A stretch of 64,000 nucleotides of DNA from Parus major (Eukaryota; Chordata; Aves; Passeriformes; Paridae), in contig NC_031774.1 in assembly GCF_001522545.3 (NCBI RefSeq), positions 20,936,370 through 21,000,369 of the forward strand, written 5' to 3'. The position numbers were made by a program, and so were the translations under genes. The notes below the pieces were generated by a model. It was given only the letters and a program-made list of their open reading frames with translations, was not told the DNA's origin and searched no databases. Every line of letters starts with the position of its first letter. Position 1 is the stretch's first letter. Shown here in pieces: positions 49,601-62,838 of this stretch.

Positions 49601-52600
49601 AGCAGCAGCCTTGCAGATTTAGGACTTAGTTTTAAAGCAGAACATTTTTGTATTTGTCAGATGAGCAGATTTAATTTAGAAATACATAAAGGCAATAAAT
49701 CTAAATCTCCAGGACATTTTACGATATTTTTTCAGAAATGTATGGCAAAAGATAAGATTTTCCAAGCATGTGATGTGTCATAATATTTCATTTTACTGAC
49801 ATAAACAAATGGAAAATATTTTACCGTTTAGAAAAGTATTAGACCTGAGTATCTCTGGCAGTTGTTTTTTCATTCAATTAAAGCAGATTTCCTACACTCA
49901 AAATGTCATTCATAGGTTCTGAGTTGCAATTCCCAAAACAGTAAGAAAAACAGAGCCAGAAATACCAAATGTTAGACTGTGAACCTACAGGTCACTGGTT
50001 TGCACTCAAGGGACTCAAAAGTCTAATTTTTCTATTCTGTTAGGGAGTATGAGGAAAAGGAGTAAGTCTGCAACAGGGGCCAGAAGACTTTACAATATGG
50101 TCCCCAAAATCATGGGTGATTTTATTAGGAACATAATTATTCTCTTAAAGGTTATAGTAATTACATCTCTAATTTTGTTTGAATGCAGATTAATTCACTC
50201 TGCTAAGATCTATGAGAAGAGAGACCTCCCCAGAGTTCATTAAGAACTGTTAGAAGAATTTTAATTGCAAAAAGGTTATGCAGAAACATTTCTTCCTAGA
50301 GAATAAGTAAAATAATGAGAAGTTACTAGAAATTTCCATGTTCATGTAGAAGGATAGCAATTGTGTGCCCCAGGAGAGTTGCTTTGGTGTGTATAAGTGC
50401 AAAAAAGATACAGGTTTTTCTAAGCAGGTTTTAGTGGATGCATGGAAAGCCAAAAATAGCAATCTCAAACAACCTAATATAAAAGATGAACACACTGAAA
50501 AAGAAGAAAGAGTATTTTCATGAGCAGCACAACCCAAAAGCACACACATGAGAAACCACAATGATAATCCATATTGGGCAGTCCAATCTTTAAACTGACT
50601 ATAATCCATAATTACCAATTGTCTCAGTATCTCAGTAAATCAGGATAAATATTGCATCACAGATATACCTGTCTCTAGGAATGAAGTCTATGACATTTGG
50701 CCATGAAAAGTAAGACTATTTTTTAATAGTGTATTCTTTCCAGTGACACAGTTAACCCCCAGTGTACTTTTTAAGCATTTTCACAGACAGAAAATACTGT
50801 AAGGAGAGCAAACTAATCAGCAAGCCTTTCATTTCTTAAATTGAATTAATGTTTTACTTTCTTAAATTAATCTAAGAAATCCCCTGAAAGATAAACCAGA
50901 CACTTAGTAGATTTTTAAAGACCTGAGCTATTTCATTTGAAGACCAGTATGTACATGTTGAAAGGCAAAAGGATTTCAAAAGCCTTGTACAGAATATTTC
51001 CTTGTCATGGGTGATATAAGAGAATTTTCATCTGTTGATTTGTTTAGTTAGTTGCTTTTCCTTGTGCTCTTTCTCTAGGTGTGCTGCTAGAACAGTGGCC
51101 ACACAAAGCTATTCTTGTTCTGGACAAGGGAAGAATGATGGGTAGGTCTTTTCACTAATATAAAGAAAAAGGTTTCCCTCTGCAGTGGCAAGTACCTTCC
51201 TTTTCCCTTTTAAAAAAGAGTTGACTGGGATACAATCCCTCCCTGCACAAGATTGTATAAAAAGAATCAGATATTTCTAAAGTATTTCAAGTAGTTCAGC
51301 AGATATCAAGAAATAAAAACAATGCTCAATCTATTAATAGCCATATTCTAATTGGATACCTAATTTGCAACACTGGAGTTGCACAAAACATGTATAAATA
51401 AAACAGCAATTAACCTTTAGTTCTCAGCATTTTTTCTTCTAAACAACATGGGTCAGTTACCATAGAGATTATACCTACAAAATCTGCAGATGTGACTCAA
51501 AACCAGCTAGAGTCTTCATCTCAGCCACATCTCAGTATGGCACCAGGATAATTAAAAATCTGCTAAAAAAGAAATGAAAGTGCATCTGAAACACTAAGGG
51601 AAAAAAAAGAAAAAAAACAACAGTTAAAAGGGAAACTGTTTGGTGGAGGAGGAAAGGACTTTGAAACACTGGACAAAAAAAGTGTCTTTTCATCAAGACA
51701 AAGTGTACTGGCCAGACCTCAGTATCCTCTTGAGGTCACTGTGAACTTTTAGTGCCTTATGTGATTCAGAGCTCATCACAGAGCAGGGCCTGGACTATTC
51801 ACCAGCTCAACTCAAAGTGTTTTGTTTCCTAGAGCTGAACCACACACCAAGGCCAGAAACTTATTCCATGCAGCAATTATTTTCAGCTGCCTACACGTAG
51901 AGCTCTCTGGAATGGTCCAGGGAGTACACTGAAACCCTAAATTAACTGTTCTAGTCAATGCCTTATGAAGAAAATATTAAAATTGGCAGGAATTAGCATC
52001 TTGTCCTGATGAGATTTTCTCAAGGGCTTTCCTGCAGTTTACAGAAAAGCCAGAAAAAGAGCAAAGCCATGGTGTAAGGAATTAAAGAGAAAAGAGACTT
52101 CAGGCTTTGATTATCCTCCAAATTTTAAGTAGGATTGCATTTTGGTTACCCTTCCAAAATTATCTATATAAGCATTCATATGATACACTTGCCAGAGAAT
52201 TTGTATAACACCTTCAAATGGAATAGCTTTGTGTGCAGTTCTTTTAGGCATCATCTGAGAGGCTTTGTTAAAAGTTCTTTCTCCAATGTATTCAAAATTT
52301 TGTCTGCACAGTGTTCACCATTACAGCATGGATATTTCACTGAGATTAGAAGAAACATGAGCTTCAGAAAGGGAGAAAAGTGCACAGAGTGCTCGGAAAA
52401 CACACATGGTCTTTTCCTCTGCATCAGAAAAGAAATGAAAAGTAGTGTCTGTGTCCCACAGGCAGGATCATGTAGTGCATTACCACAATTTTATTAGAAT
52501 CATCATCATAAAGTTCATGTAGCATCACTCAGGTTAATGCATCACAAAAAGCTTTACAGACTTAAGAACATCTAGAGAATTAAACAAATCATGCCAACAG

Positions 52601-53904
52601 AAGAAAATCAAATATAGAGAGAGCCATATAGAGGAGCTGTATGAGTACATAATGGTACTCTGTATGTACACAGTGTCTTTTAGCTGACAATTGCAACTTT
52701 CAATGGTCTGGGACTCTGAGGTAGGGACACCTTATTTCTTTCTTTCATCTCAAAATAACTCAGTCAGAAATACAATCCACATTACCTGTTACAGCCAGTG
52801 CTTCGAACCAATGTACTGCATTACCTTGAAGTTAAAGCAGAAGAGATGAGGAAAAAAAGACCTGAAGAGATAAAAGCATAGAGAAAGCAGGGGATTTTTA
52901 CCTGAAATGTGAGCAAAGTTATTGATTAGGTAGAAGTACAAAGCAGAACCTTGGAGAAAAAATCTGATGTATTTTGCTTTACTGGGGAGAAGAAGAGATG
53001 AGAGTGCACCATAATCCCAGAACTCCAGAAATGTTAATTGATGTCTAGAGAAGCAGGAGTCAGTGGGGTACCGCAGCAACAACATGGAGCTTGGGTGATT
53101 TGCTTTGAACAAGTAGTTGCAGCTACCCAGAAAGCAATATGGAAGGGGCTGGTTACTGGAGCCTAATGCATCCTTCCTGGCTCTCTTTTCTGAGATTATG
53201 AGGATACAAATTAATATGAATTACTGTTTGTACAGGACTCTGGCCATGTAAATCACTGTTTCTTTGTAAGTCACATGCATTATTAATGGTATCATTCTCA
53301 TGAAACCAAACATCTTTATTCTACTGGGCAAAGCCTGTAGAAGTTAACAACCAAAACAGAGCAGCATTTCTGTAACAGAACAATGCCATTCTTCTCTTTG
53401 AAATGAGGCCAGGTAGTAATCCCAGATGAAGCTGAAGTACATGACATGGGAGGTTGAATATCACTCACGCTACCATGCTATGTCTGTGTGCAAGAGAGAC
53501 AGTGCCATTACCTCCACTTGTGCATGAAATCCTATTCAGAATGTTTCAGTGATATGGATAGGAAGGGTAAACCTGCCATCTGGGATTGTTTAATGAACAC
53601 TGTAATTAGCAGCAACATTAACTAATTGTTAACCTGACAGGAGACAGTGCAGAAGCAGCCAGTCTGCCTGCCTGTATTGTCCTGAATGCTGTTTCAAAGC
53701 CAGGAGTAGCATATTAGGACTTTTATTTGTGGTTGGAATGTGATAGCTAGAAGCATTTTTCCTTATGCATCTATCTTAAGTGGAGTACCACCATTGCCTT
53801 AAACAGTTTCCAACAGAGTAATCAAAAATTAGCAGTTTTCCAGCACTAAGAGCACTTCTAATCAAAGGTAGATTTTTTTTCTCCCTATTTCCTACTTTCC
53901 TCCA

Positions 53905-53985
53905 GGGAAAAATAAAAAAAAAATATTAAAACTAAAAGAAACCCCTAACCAAATAAATAAATAAACAACTAAAACAAAATAACTT
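53905..53985 (+). repeat. A-rich low-complexity tract with AAAT units
   Basis: A long A-rich stretch with AAATAAATAAATAAA units at about 53950-53965. It may be the worn tail of a retroposon, but no body is recognised upstream. Confidence 0.7.
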
Positions 53986-56900
53986 GAAGAATATTGAGAT
54001 CCTAAGGGTCAAAGTTTTAGATGAAGAGGAAGACCAGACCAGGCAGAGGTCCAGTATTCTGAAAGTGACTATGGCTTTTAAGAGCAACAGAATGGAAGAT
54101 AGTTCCAGACCATGGAAAGAGGTGATTTGAATTTACAGTTCTGCCATAGGTGCTCAGAAGTAAGTGCTGATGCACAGGTCACCATGGAAAAGCCTGCAAT
54201 CTCTGATCCTACCACTAATTGCACAAAAGCACTGAGTCCCTACTGCTGACCCATCATTGAGCCCAGCCTGCTGCTGGGGATCTGCTGCAGAATTTCCTAG
54301 GCCCTCTGATCTTTGATGCTTCTTAGACCAAGGTCCAAATTTTATAAATGCATTTTAAATATAAATGCTTGTCATCATTCTTGAAACAGATGGTTTTACT
54401 TTAACTACAGCTAACAACAAGTAAATTTCACAGTAGCTACCACCATAATATGTAGTAATCAGGACCTTTGCCACTGAAGGAATTAAAGGAACCAGCACTT
54501 TATGAGGAGGTCATTTGGTCTTTTACCTTACTTGCTCCAGATTTTTAGCAAAACTCAGATTTATTTCTGAATTAATAAATTATAAAATGCTGGTTGAAAT
54601 AAGGAGACACAGCAATGTTAGCTATTAGATGTTGGCAAGAATTAAATAGTTTCTCATTTCTCTGCAGTTCCTAAGCATCTCTTCCTTAAATTTTACTCAG
54701 ACACACACTAGTCAATCGATTAGCAGAACTGTGCTCCTCCACAACTTGGCTTTTTAATCCACAGCCACCCCCCACTGTTCTACTCATCTCTTCACAGCTG
54801 CTTCCCATGCTCCAGGCACCACATCCCTCTCAGAGTGCTGCCAGCTTTAGCAGTAAGGACATCTAGGGCCAAAAGTATTGTGTTTCTTTATAAGCCAATA
54901 GACCTTCAGCATTTCTGTGGGGTATTTCATTGGGTCTGGAGTTCCTGCATTCATATCACACACACAGAAAAAAAATACAAATTCTCTCTGAAAACACAAG
55001 CAGAGGAAGAAGATGTATAACACTGAGAAGGGAAGAAAATTTAAAATTCAGTCTACATAATGTTAATTACAGTCTCTCACCCAGCTTATTTAGATTATTT
55101 CTGACTTGTTAAACAGTATGTAATGGAATGGTCTAACATTAAGTTTAAATTTGGCAGATATTCAGTGGTACAAAGGACAAAAATCACCATCCCAGAATGT
55201 TCAATGTATTCTGATATTCCAAATCTAGTTCTAATTATATGGCAGGGATATTTGTAGTCTGCAGAATTTAATGTAGCATACAAAACCTTAGCTGGCTGAA
55301 AAAAACTACCTTAGGTACCAAAAATAGCTTAGCTATGGCAACAGAGGTGTCAGTTTCAGTTAATTTACACTTTACCCAGGCAATCTTTGCTGAATTAGGA
55401 TCACTCTTTCTGATGCAGCACCTACAGAAAAAAAATGTGGTCCCAGGAAATCAGTCCAAGGAGAGTTAGAACAAAACAAACATGGAAGAGTCCTGACTAG
55501 GCAAGATTTTACATCTAAACTGATGGACTCACAGGCTACTGGTGGGGAATCATTCACTCTTACCCTCTACAGCAGCCACCACCTACAGCACAGCTCCCTT
55601 GTCTGGGCCTCTCTGCCTTTACAAAGCCTGGCAATAATAGGGTATGGTCTATGCCATGGCCCATCTTGATCACCTCACCTTCTGACTCCTGATCCATCCC
55701 CTGCATCTATTTAAAACCATTCCAGGTTCATCATACTACACCACAATCTGACCATCATGTAATCTTCTCTGAGGTTTGACTTCTGGTTCATTCAGCAGTA
55801 GACATTCCTGTTCTTACTGTCAACAAGACTCAGTCTGAACATATATATTTTCACTGAATCATGACAACAAGCTGACACCAGACAATTCCTTTGGTGGCAC
55901 TTGGAGATTTATTCTTCTGAAGGGCTAGATGGTGTGAACAGCCCATATCCTTCAGCAGGGTCTTTTTAGGCACCCTGGCAGGCAACTTCCTCTGACTGCT
56001 TCAAGCTGTACTATACCTGAACTGACAAACTGAGAATCTGAGTCTTCAAGGATATCAAGAAAAGCTAGCACCTTCAACTGGCATGCAATTTTCCAGTGCT
56101 ATAAATATATGCCTTTTGTTTGACTTGTTCTTAGGCGTAAGATGACATCAATGAGTTTTACAGAAGTTAGAATTTTCTTATCTACCCTTCAGTATCACTA
56201 TGTGTCCTATATTAGAAATTTCTATTAGGGAATGCACGTCGTCATGTTATCTGATTTTACCCGGCAATAACAATAAAACAAAAATCCGGACCACCTAACT
56301 GTGTGCCAAGAGCACATCACTACTTATCTTCTCTATTTTACCGTGTAAGCCTGAGATTCTTTCATTGCCTAAAGTACTTTTTACAGCTTATCTAGCTTCA
56401 AATGTGCTTTGAAATACAAACCTATGGCTTTGCAATAATGACACTTTCACATCTTCTGATCACTTTTGGGAAATCAAAACTGAAAAGCACATTTGAATGG
56501 CAACTTTGGGTCATGTGCCCATGCAGTGGAATTCTTAGCTGAGGCTTCAGGATGTTGAAAGGCACAACAAAGACAGAGGAGCTGTTCCATTTTGTAAGAT
56601 GTACTTGGAGAGCAAGAAAGTTGGAAATGGCATAACACAGTTATTCGAGGATAAACTGTTATATAAGAAAGAGGCTTTGGGAAGGAGAAGCAGGAAGATT
56701 TAATACAAAAGGCTAAGAAGGGATAGAAATTTTTTTAAGTTTTTCTTTGCATTCTCAGCATCTCAGATCAACAGATCACGAGGTATCATGGACAATGGAG
56801 ATTTTTATTCTCCATTCCTACTCAAAAAAGGCAAGCGACACATTTTATTCATCCAGGATTGCACAGATATTGACAAAGCCAGAAGAAGACCCTAGCAACG

Positions 56901-59900
56901 AATCCATGGCATGATGAGGGAGCTAGAGGCAGATTTTCCTGACTCCAAATATGGTGCTGTACTTTCCATTTTTTCCAAAATTTCTGTTTCCTGAAAACAT
57001 CAACTGCTTGCTGGGAAGCAGCAAAAAACTGAACTTGAAATGACTGATATTATGTGTCAGAGAACTTTTTTGAGGGTTCATACAATTAAAGTCAGATTCT
57101 TCTGAAAGTATTTGAAGATGAACTTCCATTCATGGCTTGAATGCAAAGCAACAAGAGTTTGCATTTTTAAGTGAAAAAATGAATGGCATCCTTTGTAACT
57201 AACCTCCTCATTAAGTTTTCATCCTTCTTCCTTTGGGCTTCCCAATTCACTAGTTTACGCTAAGTTAAGCTTACAGTGCAGCATAGTTGAACAATCTGTA
57301 TTTTCATCATCTTCCATTGGAACTCTCAAGGTCAATCTATTAATCAGTTCATTTTTCTCAGAGATCCACAAGGGTTGATTACCCCAAGGGCATCACTAAT
57401 TAATATTCAGGTTTGAAATAGAAGACAGTTAAGTTTGATGCTAATTAAAGCTGGAGAGTTTCATCCCCAGAAGCCCACAATGAAATCAGTTTTAGTGTTA
57501 GAATGTGTCTTGCACCACCTATTTTTTTTTCACTTCTACTATTTCAGAAATTCCTTCTGGTATCAAATGTGCCAGACCTCTCTTCTGTCCAGTTTAATGG
57601 TCTGAGACATATTTGTTTAGCTTTAAAAATCTCTGCAGTTATTTCAGAGGTCATCAGACACCTTACACATCTCCATGCAATCTGGAGGGACATTTGTGAA
57701 CATCCAGCAATTTCTGCTCTTTAAATCATTCACAAAACATAGAGTCTGCTTCATCTTGCAGCCTTGCCCTTCACAGGAGATCTTAGCATGAAGGTATTTG
57801 GAGGATGAGAGGACTTTTCTTTGACCTCACCCAAGCAAAATAGTTTATGCCGTCTCTGATACACGTATAAAGTTCACTGAATACCTCTTCTAAATCCTGT
57901 AAAATCAGTGGGAAGACTACACCTATTTAAAGAGACTTCAGTTCACATTTACAAAGACATGAGAAAATGAAGCTTTATGTGTTGCTAATGCATATTCATA
58001 TTTTTAGACATCTTTACCCTATGGAGTTCTTGCCACTTCTCATTTACCCCCAGATACACAGAATAATTAGTCTCTGTACACTTCAGGAACTATCAATAGG
58101 TTATTAACTTGTCATTTTCAGATTTATACACAGGGCACTGCATCACCCTCAGTGTCACTGACGTTTGATGTCCTGCTATTTTCTTTTCTTAATAGGGCCA
58201 GGGTCTCTGAGGGACAAAGGATTGGAAGTAATGTGCAACACCCATTAAAATTAATTGCATGCAAACATTAGAAGCCAGACACCCATTTCAATCATGAAAT
58301 ATGGATAAGGACTTGCTGGAAGCCATTTATATTAAATTACTTTTATGATAATATTTAACTTTTTGGTATTAAATATTTAGTGCCCTTCTGCTTCCCCAGT
58401 ATGATGCACCTTAAAATTTTCGTATTTTTGATAGAACTGCAGAAAGTCGAACAGGCTGACTATTACCTTCAGTGCTCATCTTTGAACCAGAGATGGATAA
58501 ATAAGTCAGGGCTATGAGCACCTGCATGATGCAGCACTGGACTAGGTGCCAACCAGTTGTGACCAAATGCAGAACATAAAATTTCAGAGACAGATCCAAA
58601 TTCACTCTCATGTTACAACCAAGAAGAAGCCAAGATAAAGCTTGGTGCCACAACAGCAGCACCATTTATCTCAGCTGGGAGCTCTTACCATAGTAGAGTC
58701 AGCATTGCCCCTTGCCCTGCCCCTTACAGAAATAAAAATCTTTCCCTCATTGTTTTTTTTCTTTGTGTTCCACAGTAATGTGGAGGGGAGAAAAAAAAAA
58801 CAAACATCAAAAGCAATTGTGCATTTTAACTCCACTCCTCTTTCTGATTTCGCTAAACTTGATATTGACTTCATTTTCCCAGCTAGATAACATGGGATCT
58901 CTCTGTGTACCAGCTGCTTCTGCTCTTAATGATCAAAACCAATACTTCAGATTATGTTTTAAAAAACAGCAAAAGAGATGCTTCAGCTGCTTATAAGGGA
59001 AAGACTAAAGTGGGATCACCAGTTATGGCCTTGAAATATTGGCCTCTGAACAGCCTGGAGCAAAAATATGATACACAGAGAAACACCCAGCTGCTGGTTG
59101 TGATCAAAATCTCAAGTGAAAGAGCATGCAAATAAAACCCATCTTCTCGCTGGCAGTATCAAAGATTATAGAAGGCACATTCACTACTCTACACAGAGGT
59201 GCTCAGTGGGGATAAAGAGAAATTAACCAGAGGAATATTAACTGTCCAGGGAAGTGGATTCTACTTGCCCTCTTTCTAAAGAAGTGTATTTGACTAGGTG
59301 GCTGAAAAGTTGGCCAGAGCAGTTCAATCATGTAGCAAATATTCCATGTATTTCATAAGCATCTAAGTATAATTCTCATTTAATTTCATCTAAATGCAAA
59401 ACTACTGTATATTGTAGAAATTAGTTCCCTATTCACTCACACTGAAATGGGCTGTCAGGTATCTTCCTCTTCTCTCCAAAGATAAAGAAAAGCTGGATAC
59501 AGCTCTCAAGAGCAGTGCAGTACCTTTTTGGAAGTATCCATCATGTTTCTTCATTTGCTCAAGTGCTTCAAGAAGAGTTTCGACTACAGATTCAGTCATT
59601 GTCAGTGATAATCAGAGGACCAGCTCTGTTTCTTTTCTCTGCATTCAGCCAGAGCTCATGGATGAAAAACAGGTGCTTGAAGTTGAATTCAAGCAAGTTA
59701 GGCCAACTGGCAGAGTGCACAGCCCATGGAGTTGGCAGTTCTGGTGCAGGCACCCAAGGCTACTGATATAAAACCCCATTTGGTCAATGTTGTGCATAAA
59801 TTGGATTCCTCAGTTTTCAATGGCAAGCTCTCACAGTGCTTTGTAGGAAAATCCAGCTAGTGAAGAAAGCTACAGCACATTAGTTCAGCTACAGGAGTTA

Positions 59901-60862
59901 TGGCAAATGCACCTACCAGTCTTCAGCTCTGTACATGAGCTTCCCAGAGGATGTGAAATTAAGCTCTTACTCTTGGTCTCTATCCTCAACATGTTCAATG
60001 GCTTGAGGCCAAAATAAGCTAGAAGCTAGGCACCCAGAAAATGAGAAACACACATGCTGTGTCTGAAAAAAAAAGCTTTAAATGACTTGCCAACTTCCTA
60101 ATAGAAATCTTCCACAAAGATTTTTTTCACAATAGATAAAGAAATGAAGAAGCAAGCATAACATCTATGTCTGTAATACGTCAGGCAGCTGCCAACTCAG
60201 AAGAATTTCCTTTTCTTCCTGACACTCCTTCTCTTATTGGCTGCACATTGTTTAACATCTCCAACACACAACAAAGGCATCTCACATGAAATGATTTCAT
60301 GCCCTGTGTAAGCCTGGCTCAGTCCACAAGCAGGGCCCATGCTGTGCTGTGAATGAGGCTCCATACGGAAAGGTACCACCGCTGCATCATCAAAGCGCAC
60401 ACTGTGAGGCATAAAAGGACAGCTCAGATTTCAAGGGCAAGTTTGGTCACATCTATGTTTCTTGCTCAGGTTAAGACCCCATTATCCAAGCTGTCCTACT
60501 TATATTGCCCAGATGGTGCAATGACCTAGAGTGAAAAGGTGAGCAAACACAACACAGCGTGCAAATCCACTAGATTGGGCCTGAGTGCCACCTGGGCCCC
60601 TGAGCTAGTATAAAAACATAACCTTTCTTATACAACATTTACTGGGTTTTGATTAGGGGAATTCACAGTCATAATGTTATTCCTGTTTTGAGTGAAGCTT
60701 TTCTCAAAAGATGCTACCTGAGAGTGTGAGCTGAAAAGCGAGTTCTCAAGGATTTTTGTGGAGGCAAGACCAGATCTCCTGTGAGAATGATGATCCCTCA
60801 AGCATGTCAATCTGCTCCTTAAGACCTAGACCCAATCCATAAAATCATTACTCTCTTGCCCC

Positions 60863-60886
60863 GCTTGAAGAGGTGCCTCTTCAAGC
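60863..60886. repeat. 11-bp inverted repeat with 2-base centre
   Basis: GCTTGAAGAGG and CCTCTTCAAGC are exact reverse complements separated by TG. There is no neighbouring gene to suggest a role. Confidence 0.9.
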
Positions 60887-62826
60887 ACAGGATAATGTTG
60901 ATAAAACCTTGTTTGACTGAAATGTTTAAAATTCAGCTTGGATGGTACACACTCTGAATGCTGCTGCTGTGTAGGATCAGAGCTTCATGTTCCTCCATTC
61001 CCTAGGTTTTCCTTCATACCATCTCTGCGGTGTGTCATTGTGTTCACAGAGCAGCAACAGAAAATGGCCTTGGGTCCTATGAGTCTACAAATTCTTACCA
61101 CAGAAGTAGCAGGTAATAATTATGCCTCTGCATGTCCTGGGACAACTGAGTCCAGGGGATTTATCCATGGAGGAAAAAGGTAGTGCACTGACTGGCCATG
61201 TTAAGAGTTTTGTGTTGAACTGACAGCACGTTAAACATAATAAGAGGTTGTCTGTTCAAAACTGGAATTTATTATGAGCATCTTCTTTCCATCCAGTAGT
61301 TTGGGCCTAGATGTTGAGCTGCCTTTCAGCCTGCTGCAGGTAAGAGATAGCAATCCTCATGCCCTTGGCCTCATCCTCAGAACGGTCATGTTATGGTCAT
61401 CTCTTCTGACCAGGTTCTGCCAGACCCTAGCAGCTTCTTATAACTGCATATTATTTTCTTACTGGGCGAGTGCAAGGGTGCTGTAATTCCCCAGTCCTAG
61501 GCTGCTAATGTCCAAGGTCAGGCTGAGAGAAAATGATCCACTGTATACTCAACACTTGCAAAAGCACAACCTGGTCTTGTCAGGTAGCAAGTTACTTTGG
61601 CTGTGAGTGACACATCTTGGCAGAAGGAATGCCAGTCGTTGAAGGCTGGTGACATTTTGCCTGCCACTGTCTACAGATTCTCACTTGTTAGAGTACATGT
61701 TGCACTTGTCTCAGCTTTGTAGCAATCAGCCCTTTTCTCAGATTTAGGTAAAATGGTCTGAAAAAGGACAAAAGCTCATGGTGTGGGAGCAGCAGTTTAA
61801 GTGGTTTTGATGCCTGCCCAAACAGCCATTAAAGACAATAGAAATTCCAACCCAGAGCTGGCAGAGTATTTCAAGTGCTTTGAGTGCACAAAACTGTGAT
61901 GGAAGTGACAATCAGATGATGCCCCAATCACCTTTTCTCATTGGAAAAAGCTTAAATGCACAGTGATTTTCAAGAAGATAAAGCTGGTCTAAGGGAAAAA
62001 GGTTTTGTTTGAGGGCTTGAGTGGTGTACTGAACAAGTCAAAACATATTTTAAAGCAATTGTTCATAGCCAGTGCTTGTATTAGATATTTCCAGGGGAAA
62101 ATGAAGCATATCAGGAAGGCAGAAAGCATTAAAAGCATAGATATGACTTTAAACCTCTGTTGAGAAAATAAAGCAAACTTCTAAAGAGCGTCATACCTGA
62201 CACAACTCCATCCTTTCATGAAAATTAACCCCTAAATAATTTTGGTTACCTTAGTCTCCAGAAATGGATGAGAAGAAAAGAATTTTGATTCTCAAAATAA
62301 AATTATGCTTTATAATCAGTCCACAAAGATTTCAGACACAAATGTTTTTATACTATCACTTTAGTGTTTCTAAAACACCTCGTAATTTGACTTGATTATC
62401 CTGAAAGACTATTTCTTCAAGTAGCCTCATCAAACAAGGGCCTTCTAAAACTATTTCCATTCTTCTGTTGACTCTGGCAAGGTATTCCTGAAACTGCTAC
62501 CATCTCCACTGAGCTTGTCCAGTTGTCACTGTGGGACCCTGTGCAGTGAATAGATGCTCCCATACGTCCTTTGTCTATGTTGCTATAGGCACAGCTGCGG
62601 ATGGAGCACACAGCAGGGACAGGCAGTTTCTCCCTTGATATAATACAGCATTTTTGTGGGCATAAAAATATTCTCATATAAAAATGTCTTTGGCAGAACT
62701 TCACCCTGGAAGGCCAGTCCTCTTTTCCATCCCCTCATATCTCAAACAGCTGTGGTGCTTTCTCTAATGTTACTCTAATGCCAAAAATGTTTGTTTATGT
62801 CAGAGAGATTTTAGGGATAAAAGCAA

Positions 62827-62838
62827 GTGTGTGTGTGT
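62827..62838 (+). repeat. (GT)6 microsatellite
   Basis: Six GT units followed by TTGTGT. A minor simple repeat. Confidence 0.85.

Noticed and set aside
50250..50618. Minus-strand frame of 122 codons with a hydrophobic stretch resembling a signal peptide
   Set aside because: No family is recognisable, and hydrophobic runs are common in translated AT-rich DNA.
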